From Phenylobacterium sp. (GTDB lineage: Bacteria > Pseudomonadota > Alphaproteobacteria > Caulobacterales > Caulobacteraceae): a stretch of DNA of 64,000 nucleotides. The notes under the pieces are model-generated. The model made no database searches and had not been told where the DNA came from. It saw only the letters and a list, made by a program, of their open reading frames with translations. Where the stretch lies: NCBI RefSeq assembly GCF_004297125.1, contig NZ_SCVD01000026.1, forward strand, positions 1 to 64,000, given 5' to 3'. Both the position numbers and the translations under genes were made by a program. Below are positions 42,792 to 52,250 of this stretch, in pieces (position 1 is the first letter of the stretch; each line of letters begins with the position of its first letter).

Positions 42792-45449
42792 TCAGAACCG
42801 CTTGCGGATGCCCAGGTTGGCGAAGCGGCCGACGGTCGAGCCATTCACCTGGCGGAGCGCGCCGGGCGAGACGTTCAGGAACGGCGGGTCCTCGTTGAAC
42901 ACATTGTCGATGTTCAGCGAGACGCTGAGGTCCTTCAGCACCGCGTTGTCGGCCTCGAAGTTGTAGACCAGCGCGAGGTTCACCGGGGCGAAGGCGCCGG
43001 TGTGGGTCTGGGGGGCAGCCCCCGTCACGTCGTAGCCGGCGGAGTAGTTCAGTGTCGCCGAGCCCGTGAACTGGCCCACCGTCGCCCCGGCGGAGACGCT
43101 CGCGCGGAACTTGCTCGTGTCGGCGCCCAGGACGTCGATGTAGTCGGCGCCGGCGAAGGGCGAGGCCTTGCGGTCCAGGGCGTAGGTCCCGGTGACCGCG
43201 GCGAAGGCCGTGCCCCAGTCGAGCGTACGCGTGTAGCTGGCCGAGAAGTCCAGGCCGGAGGCCTTCAGGTTGCCGATGTTCTTCCGCCGCAGGTCCAGCA
43301 GCACATAGGGGCTGGTCCCGACATAGAGCGCCGCGATACTGGGCGCGCCATCGACGAACATGCCGGCGGTCTGGGCCTGGGCGAAGGCGAGCGACGGATT
43401 GATGGTGGCGAAGCTGGCGAAGGCCGGGACGGTGAACAGCGAGCCGACGCCGCCCGACGGGACGACGGTGATCGTGTTCTTCAACTTTACGCTCCAGAAC
43501 GTCACGCCCGCCTGGAAGCCGGGGACCTGCGACGGCGTGAAGTCCGCGCCGATCGACCAGGTATCGGCGGTCTGAGGCTGCAGGTCGGGGTTGCCGCCGG
43601 CCAGGATGATCGTCGGCCGGAACAGGTCGGTCGGCGCCGAGCCGGGCGCCCGGAACGGGCTCACGGCTAGGATCTGGGCCCGGGTGTCCACAGCGCCGGT
43701 CTTGTCGGCGAGGCTGGGGGCGTTGAACGAGGTGCCGTAGTTGCCGCGGATCTTCAGGCCCTCGACCGGGACGAGGGTGAAGCCGATCTTCGGGTTCGTG
43801 GTCGTGCCGAAGTCGCTGTAGTCGTCATAGCGGACCGAGCCGGTGAGGGTCAGCTCCTTCACGAACGCCAGTTCGTTGGCCCCGCCGACGATCGGAACCA
43901 ACACCTCGCCGAACAGCGACTTGATGTTGCGGTGGGTTTCGAGCGCGATGGCGCCGGTGAGGACGCCGGGAACGCCGTTGACCGACAGGGCGTCCGCGCC
44001 CTGGCGTTGGTATTCGGCTCCGATCGCGATCCGCACCTCTCCGCCCGGCAGCGACCAGATCGGGCCGTCGCCGATGACCCTGAAGTCGTTCAGCGTCTGC
44101 TTCGAGCGGGCGGTGTTGCCGAAGTTGGTGATCGCCTGGATCACCGCGGGGTTGGTTTGGGTCAGGTCGTACGGGTTGAGCGCCGTGGCGGTGGTGGTGG
44201 CCGCGGCCGCAGCGGCCTGGGCCGTGGTGTTGACGCCGGGCGCGTAGATCCGAGTGTCGCTCCAGCCATAGTTGTACATGGCCTTGGCCTGCCAATCGCC
44301 GCCGAACTTGAAGGTCAGCACCGGCGTGACGCCGTACTCCTCCAGCTCGGCGCGGCTCTCGGCGTAAGGGCCGAGGACGGAGGCGTAGCTGAAATCCACC
44401 GTCTGGGCGTTGGCCGCGCCGACGCGGACGAAGAACGGGTTGGCGACGGTGATCGGCACGGCGGCGCCGGCCACCTGGGCCGCCCGCGACTTGGTCAGGC
44501 GGTCGGTCCAGAAGCCGGTGACGTCGAAGCTGACGCTGTCGCTGATTGTCTGTGTGATGGACCCGAAGACGCTGTTCTGGTGCTCCTTCGGGACCAGGTC
44601 GGTGAACACCGCAAGGTCGCACAGGTTGCTGGTCCCGGGGACGCCGCCTGGCAGGGCGTAGGTGGCGCCGTTGGCGCTGATGGTGCCCGGCGAGCACCCC
44701 CGGCCGCGGAAGTCCGCGCCGCCCTGCGGACGGAAGTCCTGGCGGAAATAGTCGCGCTTGGCCGCCGACAGGTTGCTGTTGTAGCGCGCGACATAGGACA
44801 CGAACGCCGAACCGGTCGCCCAGCTGGTCCCGCCGGTGACGTTGAGATCCTCGGAATGGTAGCCGCCCTTGGCGGCGCCGTAGTGCGTCGAGACCTCCCA
44901 GCCGTCGGCCTTGCGCTTGGTGATGAAGTTGATGATGCCGCCCACGGCGTCGGCGCCGTAGATCGAGGAGCCGCCGTCGGCCACCACTTCGACGCGCGCA
45001 AGGGCTCCGGGCGGGATCACGCCGGCGTCCGGAGTGGTCTGCAGGATGCCCGCGCCCACCACGTTATGGCCGTCGATCAGGATCAGCGTGGTGTTGCCGC
45101 CCGCGGCGCCGAGGTTCCGGATGTTGGGGCGGAAAATCGAGTTGCCGATCGTGGTGGGCGTCGCCGCGGTCGTGTTGAAGGCGTTCGAGACCACGGGGAC
45201 CTGCGCCAGCACCTGGTTCGTCGAGACCGCGCCGATCTTCTTGATCTGGGCCTCGTCGACGCTGGTCACATTCGTGCCGACCGGCGCCACCCCGCGGATC
45301 AGCGACCCGGTGACGACGATCTCGCTGAGGGTCTCGCCCTCGTCAGCGGCGAAGCTCGGCGTGGCGCAGGCGGCGGCCAGGGCGACGACGGCGCACCCTT
45401 GCAGCCATTGGACAGCCCGGCGCGAGACGCGAAGGTGGCGTTGGAACAT
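42792..45449 (-). CDS. TonB-dependent receptor of the rhamnoside locus
   Basis: An 885-residue outer-membrane receptor; signal peptide to about residue 34 (LAAACATPSFA-AD). SEIVVTGSLIRGVAPVGTNV is the TonB-box region; the plug contains IRNLGAAGGNTTLILIDGHN and VVADGGSSIYGADAVGGIIN; and the barrel ends LGIRKRF. The VVTGSLIRG / N-T-L-I-L-I-D-G subtype overlaps with oligosaccharide receptors in Caulobacterales. The start is ATG 45449, with GGGGGGAGTCCC before it. It is divergent from the esterase and GH106 rhamnosidase genes, with a shared 366-bp control region, which supports uptake of rhamnose-containing oligosaccharides. Linkage is by position only. Confidence 0.9.
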   Translation of the reverse strand: MFQRHLRVSRRAVQWLQGCAVVALAAACATPSFAADEGETLSEIVVTGSLIRGVAPVGTNVTSVDEAQIKKIGAVSTNQVLAQVPVVSNAFNTTAATPTTIGNSIFRPNIRNLGAAGGNTTLILIDGHNVVGAGILQTTPDAGVIPPGALARVEVVADGGSSIYGADAVGGIINFITKRKADGWEVSTHYGAAKGGYHSEDLNVTGGTSWATGSAFVSYVARYNSNLSAAKRDYFRQDFRPQGGADFRGRGCSPGTISANGATYALPGGVPGTSNLCDLAVFTDLVPKEHQNSVFGSITQTISDSVSFDVTGFWTDRLTKSRAAQVAGAAVPITVANPFFVRVGAANAQTVDFSYASVLGPYAESRAELEEYGVTPVLTFKFGGDWQAKAMYNYGWSDTRIYAPGVNTTAQAAAAAATTTATALNPYDLTQTNPAVIQAITNFGNTARSKQTLNDFRVIGDGPIWSLPGGEVRIAIGAEYQRQGADALSVNGVPGVLTGAIALETHRNIKSLFGEVLVPIVGGANELAFVKELTLTGSVRYDDYSDFGTTTNPKIGFTLVPVEGLKIRGNYGTSFNAPSLADKTGAVDTRAQILAVSPFRAPGSAPTDLFRPTIILAGGNPDLQPQTADTWSIGADFTPSQVPGFQAGVTFWSVKLKNTITVVPSGGVGSLFTVPAFASFATINPSLAFAQAQTAGMFVDGAPSIAALYVGTSPYVLLDLRRKNIGNLKASGLDFSASYTRTLDWGTAFAAVTGTYALDRKASPFAGADYIDVLGADTSKFRASVSAGATVGQFTGSATLNYSAGYDVTGAAPQTHTGAFAPVNLALVYNFEADNAVLKDLSVSLNIDNVFNEDPPFLNVSPGALRQVNGSTVGRFANLGIRKRF

Positions 45450-45676
45450 TGGGACTCCCCCCGTATGATCTTTATTATTCACTGCAACCTCATTGAACGC
45501 GGATTTGCAGCAGAAGGCATCAAAATCGCTCATAATGCGCCGCCGTCAAGTCCCAACTGGCGCCGCTTCATAGGGAGCAGTTTTGCCATTAGCGACCACA
45601 AGTAGCCCTTGCGAGCCTCGTGTGCGCCTCGGTCCTACGCGGCTTAGGCCGCTGAAAAGTCGCTATACTCACTTTC

Positions 45677-45700
45677 GATCATATGCCATCGTCTATGATC
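45677..45700. promoter_or_regulatory. Inverted repeat in the divergent gap 45450-45815
   Basis: GATCATA (45677-45683) and TATGATC (45694-45700) are exact 7-bp arms 10 bases apart, followed by AAATG. The repeat is 116-139 bp upstream of the esterase ATG and about 230 bp from the receptor ATG. GATCAAA also occurs near the rhaR and permease genes, so the rhamnose regulator is a candidate ligand. The rest of the 366-bp gap shows no gene. Confidence 0.4.
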
Positions 45701-45815
45701 AAATGACGCCGGTGGCGACCTCAGGCGGTGAAGCGCGAGCGGATCGGCTTAGGGTGACGCAGGTATGCGGGCTCGAACCTGCACCGCGCGGACCGGTCGG
45801 AGGGAGGACGACACG

Positions 45816-46763
45816 ATGAGGGCAGGTCGCTTGCGCGCCGTGGGGGCAGGTGTCGTCGCCGCGATCCTCCTGGGTGTCGCCGCCTCGGCGCAGGCCGCGG
45901 ACCCGGCCTCGTTCCCGGTCTATGCGCAGCCGCTGCCGGAGAGCGGCGGCAACCCCGAGCGGATCGACGAGATTCCGGGAAGCGGCGGCCAGCGCATCGT
46001 GCGCAACGTCACCCAGCCCAGCCTCATTCCCTTCCTGCCCGACCCGGCGAAGGCCAACGGGACCGCAGTGATCGTGGCCCCCGGCGGCGGCTTCATGATG
46101 CTGTCCCTCGACAGTGAAGGGATCCTGGTCGCGAAGAAGCTCGCCGAGCAGGGTGCGACGGCCTTCGTGCTGAAATACCGCGTGGAGCAGACACCGCCAG
46201 CGCCGGCCGTGTTCATGGTCGAGATGATGAAGCGCATGCGGGGGCTGCAGAATCCTAAGGGTCCGGACGGCAAGCCGCTGGAACATCGGCTGCCGCCGTT
46301 CGCGACCGAGCCCCTGGCGGCCGAAGACGCCGCCGCCGCGGTCAAGCTGGTGCGCGCCCGAGCCTCGGACTGGGGCGTCGACCCCAAGCGCGTGGGGTTC
46401 GTGGGCTTCTCGGCCGGCGCCATCACCGCGGCCAACATCTCGACGGGCGAGGCGGCTGGCCGGCCGGACTTCGTGGGCATCGTTTATGGGGCGCTGGGAA
46501 CGCCCGTGCCGGCCGACGCGCCGCCTGCGTTCATCGTCACGGCGGCGGATGATCCGCTGCTGCCGGCCCGGGCCTCGATCCCGATCTTCAACGCCTGGAA
46601 GGCCGCCGGCCGCCCCGCCGAACTGCACATCTACGAGCGCGGCGGGCACGGCTTCGGCATGACGCCGAAGGGCGCCAGCAGCGACCACTGGTTCGAGGAG
46701 TTCGTCTGGTGGATGGAAGCGCGCGGCCTGCTGAAGTCCGCCGCCCGGAAGGCCGCGCCGTGA
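45816..46763 (+). CDS. Secreted alpha/beta-hydrolase esterase
   Basis: A 315-residue alpha/beta-hydrolase of the BD-FAE/acetyl-xylan-esterase-like type. Residues 1-29 are a signal peptide (AILLGVAASAQAAD). The oxyanion-hole motif is IVAPGGGFMMLS, the nucleophile Ser is in VGFSAGA, an Asp follows in AADDPLLP, and the His is in GGHGFGM. AGGGAGGACG precedes the ATG. Its stop overlaps the GTG of the GH106 gene (GTGA), a strong sign that it removes acyl decorations (for example acetyl groups) from the rhamnoside cleaved by that enzyme. Confidence 0.87.
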   Translation: MRAGRLRAVGAGVVAAILLGVAASAQAADPASFPVYAQPLPESGGNPERIDEIPGSGGQRIVRNVTQPSLIPFLPDPAKANGTAVIVAPGGGFMMLSLDSEGILVAKKLAEQGATAFVLKYRVEQTPPAPAVFMVEMMKRMRGLQNPKGPDGKPLEHRLPPFATEPLAAEDAAAAVKLVRARASDWGVDPKRVGFVGFSAGAITAANISTGEAAGRPDFVGIVYGALGTPVPADAPPAFIVTAADDPLLPARASIPIFNAWKAAGRPAELHIYERGGHGFGMTPKGASSDHWFEEFVWWMEARGLLKSAARKAAP

Positions 46764-49700
46764 GGCGCGGCGCCCTGATCGCCAGCGCCGCCCTGCTGAT
46801 CGCGGCCGGACCGGTCTTCGCGCAGCCCGCGACCGATCCGTTGCTCTCCGGCTTCCAGGCGCCGCCCCAGGCCGCCAAGCCGCGGGTGTGGTGGCATTGG
46901 CTCAGCGGCAACGTCTCGCTGGAGGGCGCCAAGCTGGACTTGGCCTGGATGCAGCGGGTGGGCGTGGGCGGCGTGCATACCTTCTCGGGCGGCGGGTTCC
47001 CCGAGGCCAAGGTCGTGGACAGCCTGCTGCCGTTCATGAGCCCGGGCTGGCAGGGCGTATTCCGCGAGACGACGCAGATCGCGCACGACGCCGGCATGGA
47101 GGTCGGCATCGCCGGGTCGCCCGGCTGGAGCCAGACCGGCGGCGTCTGGGTGTCGCCCGCCGACGCCATGAAGAAATACGTCTGGAGCGCCACCGAGATC
47201 GAGGGCGGCCGGTCGTTCGACCGCCTGCTGACTCCGCTTCCCGCTGCGACCGGACCGTTCCAGGCCAAGGCGGCGCCCAGCCGAGCCAAGCAGCTCAAGG
47301 GCGACGTTCACGGCCCGGCCTTCGTGATCGCCTTCCCGACACCCGCCGCGGAGAAGGCCGCGCCCGCGTTGCTGTCCTCCAGCGCCGGCGCACTGAACCT
47401 TTCGCCGATCGCCGCGGGGGACCTTGCGAAGTCCGTCACCCTGCCGATTCCGGCCGGCGAGGCCAGTGCGTGGATCCAGGCGACCTATGCCAAGCCGACC
47501 CGGCTCTCGGCCCTGACGCTGGCGGTCGCCACCGGCGCCGGCGTCGAGCTGCGCGCCAGCGACGACGGGCGTGAGTTCCGCACCGTGGCGCGCCTGGAGA
47601 TTCCCGGCAGCGCGACCATAGACCATCCGGCGCCGCAGCAGACCCTGGCCTTCCCGGCGACCACGGCGAAGGTCTTCCGGGTGGTGCTGACCGCGCGAGC
47701 GCCGCCGCCGCCGCTGCCAGATCTACCCAAAGGCTACCGGCCGTCTTCGGCGCCGCCCACGTCCTTCTCGATCGCCAGCCTCGCCTTCGAGACGGGCGCG
47801 CGCGTGCAGGCCTTCGAAGCCAAGGCAGGCTTCCAGCCGTCGATCGATCCCGACTCGGCCACGGCCCCTGCCCCCGCCGACGCGGTGATCCCCAAGGCTG
47901 GCGTGATCGACCTGACCGCCAAGGTCGGCGCGGACGGCAGGCTGCAGTGGACGCCGCCGTCCGGCCGCTGGACCGTGCTGCGGTTCGGCTGGTCGCTCAC
48001 CGGCCAGACCAACGGCCCAGCGGAGGCCGAAGCCACCGGCCTGGAGGTCGACAAGCTCGATCCCGCCGCCGTGCGCCGCTACATCGACGCCTACCTCAGC
48101 CAGTACGATGCCGCGACCGGCGGCACGGTTGGCCCCGGCGGCGTACAGACCCTGCTCACTGACAGCTGGGAGGCCGGAGTCCAGAACTGGACCCCCGGCC
48201 TGTTCGCCGAGTTCCAGCGCCGCCGCGGCTACGACCCGACCCCGTTCGGCCCTGTGCTGGCGGGCCGGGTGGTGGAGAGCGCCGAGGCCAGCGACCGCTT
48301 CCTCTGGGACTACCGGCTGACGCTGAAGGAGCTGCTGGCCGACGCCCACTACGGCGTGCTGGCCAAGGCGCTGCACGAGCGCGGCATGGGCTACTACACC
48401 GAGGCCAACGGCGACACGCCACGCGCGATCGGCGACGGCATGACCATGAAGGCCCGGTCGGACATCCCGACAGCCGAATACTGGTACCGCCCGTTCGCCG
48501 CCGGTCCCGGCCAGCTCTCGCTGAAGGCCGATCTGGAAGAGGCGGCCTCCGCCGCGCACGTCTACGGTAAGCCTCTGGTGGCGGCCGAGGCTCTGACCGT
48601 GGCGGCCGGCACGGACCCCTGGTCGTTCTCGCCACGGATGCTGAAGCCGGTGGCGGACGAAATCTTCGCCCGGGGCGTCAACCGCATCATCGTCCACGAC
48701 TCCCGGCACCAGCCGCAGGTCGACGCCAAGCCGGGCCTGGCGCTGTTCTTCTTCGGCCAGTTCTTCAACCGCAACGACACCTGGGCCGAGGACGCCGGGC
48801 CGTGGGTGAGCTATCTCGCCCGCACGTCCTTCATGCTGCAGCAGGGCAGGTACGTCGCCGACGTGGCCTATTTCTACGGCGAGGACCGGAACCTTACGGA
48901 GCTGATGCGCCGCCGGCTCAACACCGACGTGCCGCCGGGCTATCGCTACGACTACATCAATCCCGAGGCGCTGCTATCGCTGCTGTCGGTGAAGGACGGG
49001 CGGCTCGTGACGCCGGGGGGCATGAGCTACCGGGTGCTGTTCCTGCCGGACCACGTGACCCGGATGACCGGTCCGGCGATCCGCAAAGTCCGCGACCTCG
49101 TCGCGGACGGGGCCGTGGTGGTGGGGCCGAAGCCGGTGGGTTCGCTGGGCTTGGCGACCTCTGACGCGGAAGTCCGCCGGATCGCCGACGAGGTGTGGGG
49201 CGCGGGCGGAGCCGATGGCCACCGGTTCGGGCAGGGCCGCGTCTATCGCACGCTGACGGCGGCGCTGGCGGCGGAGAAGGTCGGTCCCGACTACGCCTTC
49301 AACACCTCGGCCAAGGATCCCGAGCTCCTGAGCCTGCACCGTCGCACCGACGACGCGGACGTCTATTTCGTCTCGAACCAGAAGGACGAGGCGCTGGACG
49401 TCGAGGCCACCTTCCGGGTGACGGGCAAGGCCGCCGAGCTCTGGCGGGCCGAGACCGGCCGCACCGAGTCGGTCAGCTACCGACTGACGCCCGACGGGAC
49501 CACGGTGACGCCGCTCAGGCTCGAGGCCCACGAGGCGGTCTTCGTGGTCTTCCGAAGGCCGACCACGGCCCAGGCCTGGCAGGCGCCGGCGGCGCGCACC
49601 GACGTGCTGGCTACGCTAGCGGGCCCTTGGTCGGTCCGCTTCGAGCCGGGCCGCAGCGCGCCGGCGGAGGCGACGTTCGACCAGCTCGGCTCGTGGACGG

Positions 49701-50095
49701 AGTCCGCCGATCCCGGCGTGAAGTACTTTTCCGGCGGCGCGACCTACCGCAAGACGGTGAAGGCCGCCGCCTCGTGGTTCGGGCCGGGCAAGCGCGTGGT
49801 CCTGGACCTGGGCGACGTCAAGGAGCTGGCGGCGGTATCGGTGAACGGCAAGCCGGTCGCCACCTCCTGGCACGCCCCCTACCGTGTCGACATCACCGAT
49901 GCGCTCAGGCGGCGGGACAACCAGGTCGAGATCCGGGTCGTGAACCTCTGGCCCAACCGGCTGATCGGCGACAAGCAGCCGGGCGCCAAGCCGATCACCT
50001 TCGCGCCGATCTCGCCCTACACCGCCACCTCGCCGCTACTGCCGTCGGGGCTGTTGGGCCCGGTCCGGCTGCTGGGCGTGCAGACCGCCCGTTAG
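46760..50095 (+). CDS. GH106-type alpha-L-rhamnosidase
   Basis: A 1111-residue secreted glycoside hydrolase. Signal peptide residues 1-21 (LIASAALLIAAGPVFA). PRVWWHWLSGNVSLEGAKLD at the start of the mature protein and the GGVHTFSGGGFPE block are typical of GH106, which releases L-rhamnose by inversion using two glutamates. The central barrel includes TDSWEAGVQNW and YYTEANGDTPRAIGDG. The C-terminus has a galactose-binding-like beta-sandwich (VVLDLGDVKELAAVSVNGKP and VDITDALRRRDNQVEIRVVN). I choose GTG 46760, which overlaps the esterase stop and gives a proper signal peptide. The rhamnose catabolic genes follow directly. Confidence 0.9.
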   Translation: MRRGALIASAALLIAAGPVFAQPATDPLLSGFQAPPQAAKPRVWWHWLSGNVSLEGAKLDLAWMQRVGVGGVHTFSGGGFPEAKVVDSLLPFMSPGWQGVFRETTQIAHDAGMEVGIAGSPGWSQTGGVWVSPADAMKKYVWSATEIEGGRSFDRLLTPLPAATGPFQAKAAPSRAKQLKGDVHGPAFVIAFPTPAAEKAAPALLSSSAGALNLSPIAAGDLAKSVTLPIPAGEASAWIQATYAKPTRLSALTLAVATGAGVELRASDDGREFRTVARLEIPGSATIDHPAPQQTLAFPATTAKVFRVVLTARAPPPPLPDLPKGYRPSSAPPTSFSIASLAFETGARVQAFEAKAGFQPSIDPDSATAPAPADAVIPKAGVIDLTAKVGADGRLQWTPPSGRWTVLRFGWSLTGQTNGPAEAEATGLEVDKLDPAAVRRYIDAYLSQYDAATGGTVGPGGVQTLLTDSWEAGVQNWTPGLFAEFQRRRGYDPTPFGPVLAGRVVESAEASDRFLWDYRLTLKELLADAHYGVLAKALHERGMGYYTEANGDTPRAIGDGMTMKARSDIPTAEYWYRPFAAGPGQLSLKADLEEAASAAHVYGKPLVAAEALTVAAGTDPWSFSPRMLKPVADEIFARGVNRIIVHDSRHQPQVDAKPGLALFFFGQFFNRNDTWAEDAGPWVSYLARTSFMLQQGRYVADVAYFYGEDRNLTELMRRRLNTDVPPGYRYDYINPEALLSLLSVKDGRLVTPGGMSYRVLFLPDHVTRMTGPAIRKVRDLVADGAVVVGPKPVGSLGLATSDAEVRRIADEVWGAGGADGHRFGQGRVYRTLTAALAAEKVGPDYAFNTSAKDPELLSLHRRTDDADVYFVSNQKDEALDVEATFRVTGKAAELWRAETGRTESVSYRLTPDGTTVTPLRLEAHEAVFVVFRRPTTAQAWQAPAARTDVLATLAGPWSVRFEPGRSAPAEATFDQLGSWTESADPGVKYFSGGATYRKTVKAAASWFGPGKRVVLDLGDVKELAAVSVNGKPVATSWHAPYRVDITDALRRRDNQVEIRVVNLWPNRLIGDKQPGAKPITFAPISPYTATSPLLPSGLLGPVRLLGVQTAR

Positions 50096-50883
50096 ACCGG
50101 GACGCGGATCAGGCGGGGGCCGGCCTTCTCGATCGCGGCGGCGTCGGCCTCGGAGATGCCGTCGTCGGTGATGATGATGTGGATCTCGTCCAGGCCGCAG
50201 ACCACATGGCCGGCCGGTTCGGCGAACTTGCTCGAGTCCACCAGCACGATCAGTTCGTCGGTGCGGCTCAGCAGGCGCCGCTCGGCCTGCACCAGCAGCA
50301 CATCGTTCTGCATCAGGCCGTGACGGCTGATGGCGGCGGCGCCCATGAACATCTTGGTGGCGTGGAAACGCTCGGTGCCGTCCTGCTCGAACGCGCTAAG
50401 CACGATGTTCTGCTCGCGGAACAACGTACCGCCCGGGATGGAAATCCGCGTGCCGGGCTGGGGCAGCAACGCGCTGACGATGTGCAGCGAATTGGTGAGG
50501 ACCTGCAGCTCCAGGGTCTCCAAGTGCGCGCACATCTGCAGCGTGGTCGAGCCGCCGTCGATGATCACCGCCTCGCCGCGCCGACAGAGCTCCGCCGCAG
50601 CCCGGCCGATGGCGGCCTTCGCCCGGGGGTGGCGGCCGATGTTTTCGTGGAAGGGCACGCCCTGCAGGTGCGCGCCGCCGGGGGTGTCTACGGCGTCGCC
50701 GCCGCTGCGCAGCCGCGCCCCGCCACGCACGCGGTCGATGCGGCCGGCCTCGACCAGCCGCCCGAGATCGCGCCGCAGCGTCGCGGGCGAGGCGTCGATC
50801 CGGCGTTCGAGCTCCTGGAAGCCGATGAAGCCCCGTTCGCTCAGCAGGCGCAGAATGAGTGTCTCGCGCTCCGCGGCGTGCAT
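50092..50883 (-). CDS. rhaR: DeoR-family regulator of rhamnose catabolism
   Basis: A 263-residue DeoR-type repressor. An N-terminal winged HTH (ILRLLSERGFIGFQELERRI, then ASPATLRRDLGRL) is followed by a DeoRC sensor domain (IIDGGSTTLQMCAHL, VLTNSLHIVSALL, ADRA-like DELIVLVDSSKF). The start is ATG 50883 with GAGGGACAAG before it; an upstream TTG overlapping the rhaI stop is a weaker choice. It is the last gene of the rhaEW-rhaI-rhaR group. A DeoR-type RhaR controls rhamnose genes in rhizobia and other alphaproteobacteria (established), probably sensing rhamnulose or its phosphate; the symbol is assigned by context. Confidence 0.82.
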   Translation of the reverse strand: MHAAERETLILRLLSERGFIGFQELERRIDASPATLRRDLGRLVEAGRIDRVRGGARLRSGGDAVDTPGGAHLQGVPFHENIGRHPRAKAAIGRAAAELCRRGEAVIIDGGSTTLQMCAHLETLELQVLTNSLHIVSALLPQPGTRISIPGGTLFREQNIVLSAFEQDGTERFHATKMFMGAAAISRHGLMQNDVLLVQAERRLLSRTDELIVLVDSSKFAEPAGHVVCGLDEIHIIITDDGISEADAAAIEKAGPRLIRVPV

Positions 50884-50957
50884 CTTGTCCCTCAAAACCC
50901 TGCGGTCGGTTGTCGGCCCGTTTCCGGGGCTCCGCAATCGGCTTTGATCAGAATGCG

Positions 50958-52250
50958 TCAAACGATGCCAGCGCCAAGCCCCACCGCGCGGCGTTCCTGC
51001 GCCTTGCGCTCTCGCCAGCCGGATTGGCGATAGAGCTGGATCGTGTCCGCTGCGCCGCCCGCCTCGATCCGCGCCAGAGCCAGGATCGGGGTGACGTCCG
51101 TGCGGTAGCCCCGGCGCAGGGCCTGGAAGCCCATCATCACATCGTTGTCGAACTGGGCGGCGTGCAGGGCCGCGCGGTCGACGATGAGCGCCTTGGCGTA
51201 GGCCGCGCCTATGGCTTCGGCGGAGGAAAGCATGCTCTCGATCGGGTCGGTCACGTTGTGCGACTGGTCGATCATGTAGGCGGGGTCGAAGCCGTCCCGG
51301 GGATTGGCCTCGGCCTCCACCAGTTCGTTGAACACCAGGAACAGCTGGTGCGGATTGATGCTGCCGGAATCGAGGTCGTCGTCGCCGTACTTCGAGTCAT
51401 TGAAGTGGAAGCCGCCCAACTTCCCGAAGCGGTGCAGGCGCGCGACGATCTGCTCGATGTTCACGTTGGGCGCATGGTGGCCCAGATCGACCAGGCACTG
51501 GGCCTTCGGGCCCAGCTGCTGGGCCGCCAGGATGCTGGAGCCCCAGTCCGAGATCACCGTCGAATAGAAGGCCGGCTCGTACATCTTGTGCTCGAGCAGC
51601 ATGCGCCAGCCCTCCGGCAGGGCGCTGTAGATCTGCGCGGCGCTGTCGAGATAGCGATCCAGCGAGCCGCCCAGGTCCTGCTGGCCGGGAAAGTTGGTCC
51701 CGTCGCCCACCCAGACGGTGACCGCCGTCGAGCCCAACTGGCGGCCGATCTCGATGCACTCGATGTTGTGCTGGACGGCCTGGGCGCGCACCGCCGCATC
51801 GGTGGCGGTGAGGCTGCCGTTTCGATACGAGTGCGGCTGACCGGGCTGGTCCTGGAAGGTGTTGGAATTGACGGCGTCGAAGCCCAGGCCCAGGGCGGCC
51901 GCTTCCTGCCGCAGGGCCGCGTAGTCGGCGACCTTGTCCCAGGGGAAATGCGGTGAGACGCGGGGCGTCATCCGGCTGAGCTGCTGGACGACGGCGCAGT
52001 CCTCCAGCTTCTCGTGGATGTTGGTCGGCTCTCCGGCGATCGGGAACTTGGCGAAGCGGGTGCCGCCGCGACCGCTGCCCCAGCTGGGCAAGGCCACGGA
52101 GAAGGCCGCGACCTTGTCCTTCACCGCCTCGATGTCGACCCCCCGCCGGCCGAGCGCGCGGCCCAGGCTGTCGTACTCGTCCCGCAGGGCCTCCATACGC
52201 TCTGCGTTGTGGCTCTCGATCTGGTCGGCGGACAGGGGCTGGCCGTTCAT
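50958..52250 (-). CDS. rhaI: L-rhamnose isomerase (RhaI type)
   Basis: A 430-residue TIM-barrel metal-dependent isomerase converting L-rhamnose to L-rhamnulose. The metal ligands are E220 (LLEHKMYEP), D255 (VDLGHHAP), H282 (GFHFNDSKY) and D328 (DQSHN). These positions are each one higher than in Pseudomonas stutzeri L-rhamnose isomerase (E219, D254, H281, D327), and the length is equal. It is unlike E. coli RhaA. Its ATG overlaps the rhaEW stop (ATGA), giving translational coupling. Confidence 0.95.
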   Translation of the reverse strand: MNGQPLSADQIESHNAERMEALRDEYDSLGRALGRRGVDIEAVKDKVAAFSVALPSWGSGRGGTRFAKFPIAGEPTNIHEKLEDCAVVQQLSRMTPRVSPHFPWDKVADYAALRQEAAALGLGFDAVNSNTFQDQPGQPHSYRNGSLTATDAAVRAQAVQHNIECIEIGRQLGSTAVTVWVGDGTNFPGQQDLGGSLDRYLDSAAQIYSALPEGWRMLLEHKMYEPAFYSTVISDWGSSILAAQQLGPKAQCLVDLGHHAPNVNIEQIVARLHRFGKLGGFHFNDSKYGDDDLDSGSINPHQLFLVFNELVEAEANPRDGFDPAYMIDQSHNVTDPIESMLSSAEAIGAAYAKALIVDRAALHAAQFDNDVMMGFQALRRGYRTDVTPILALARIEAGGAADTIQLYRQSGWRERKAQERRAVGLGAGIV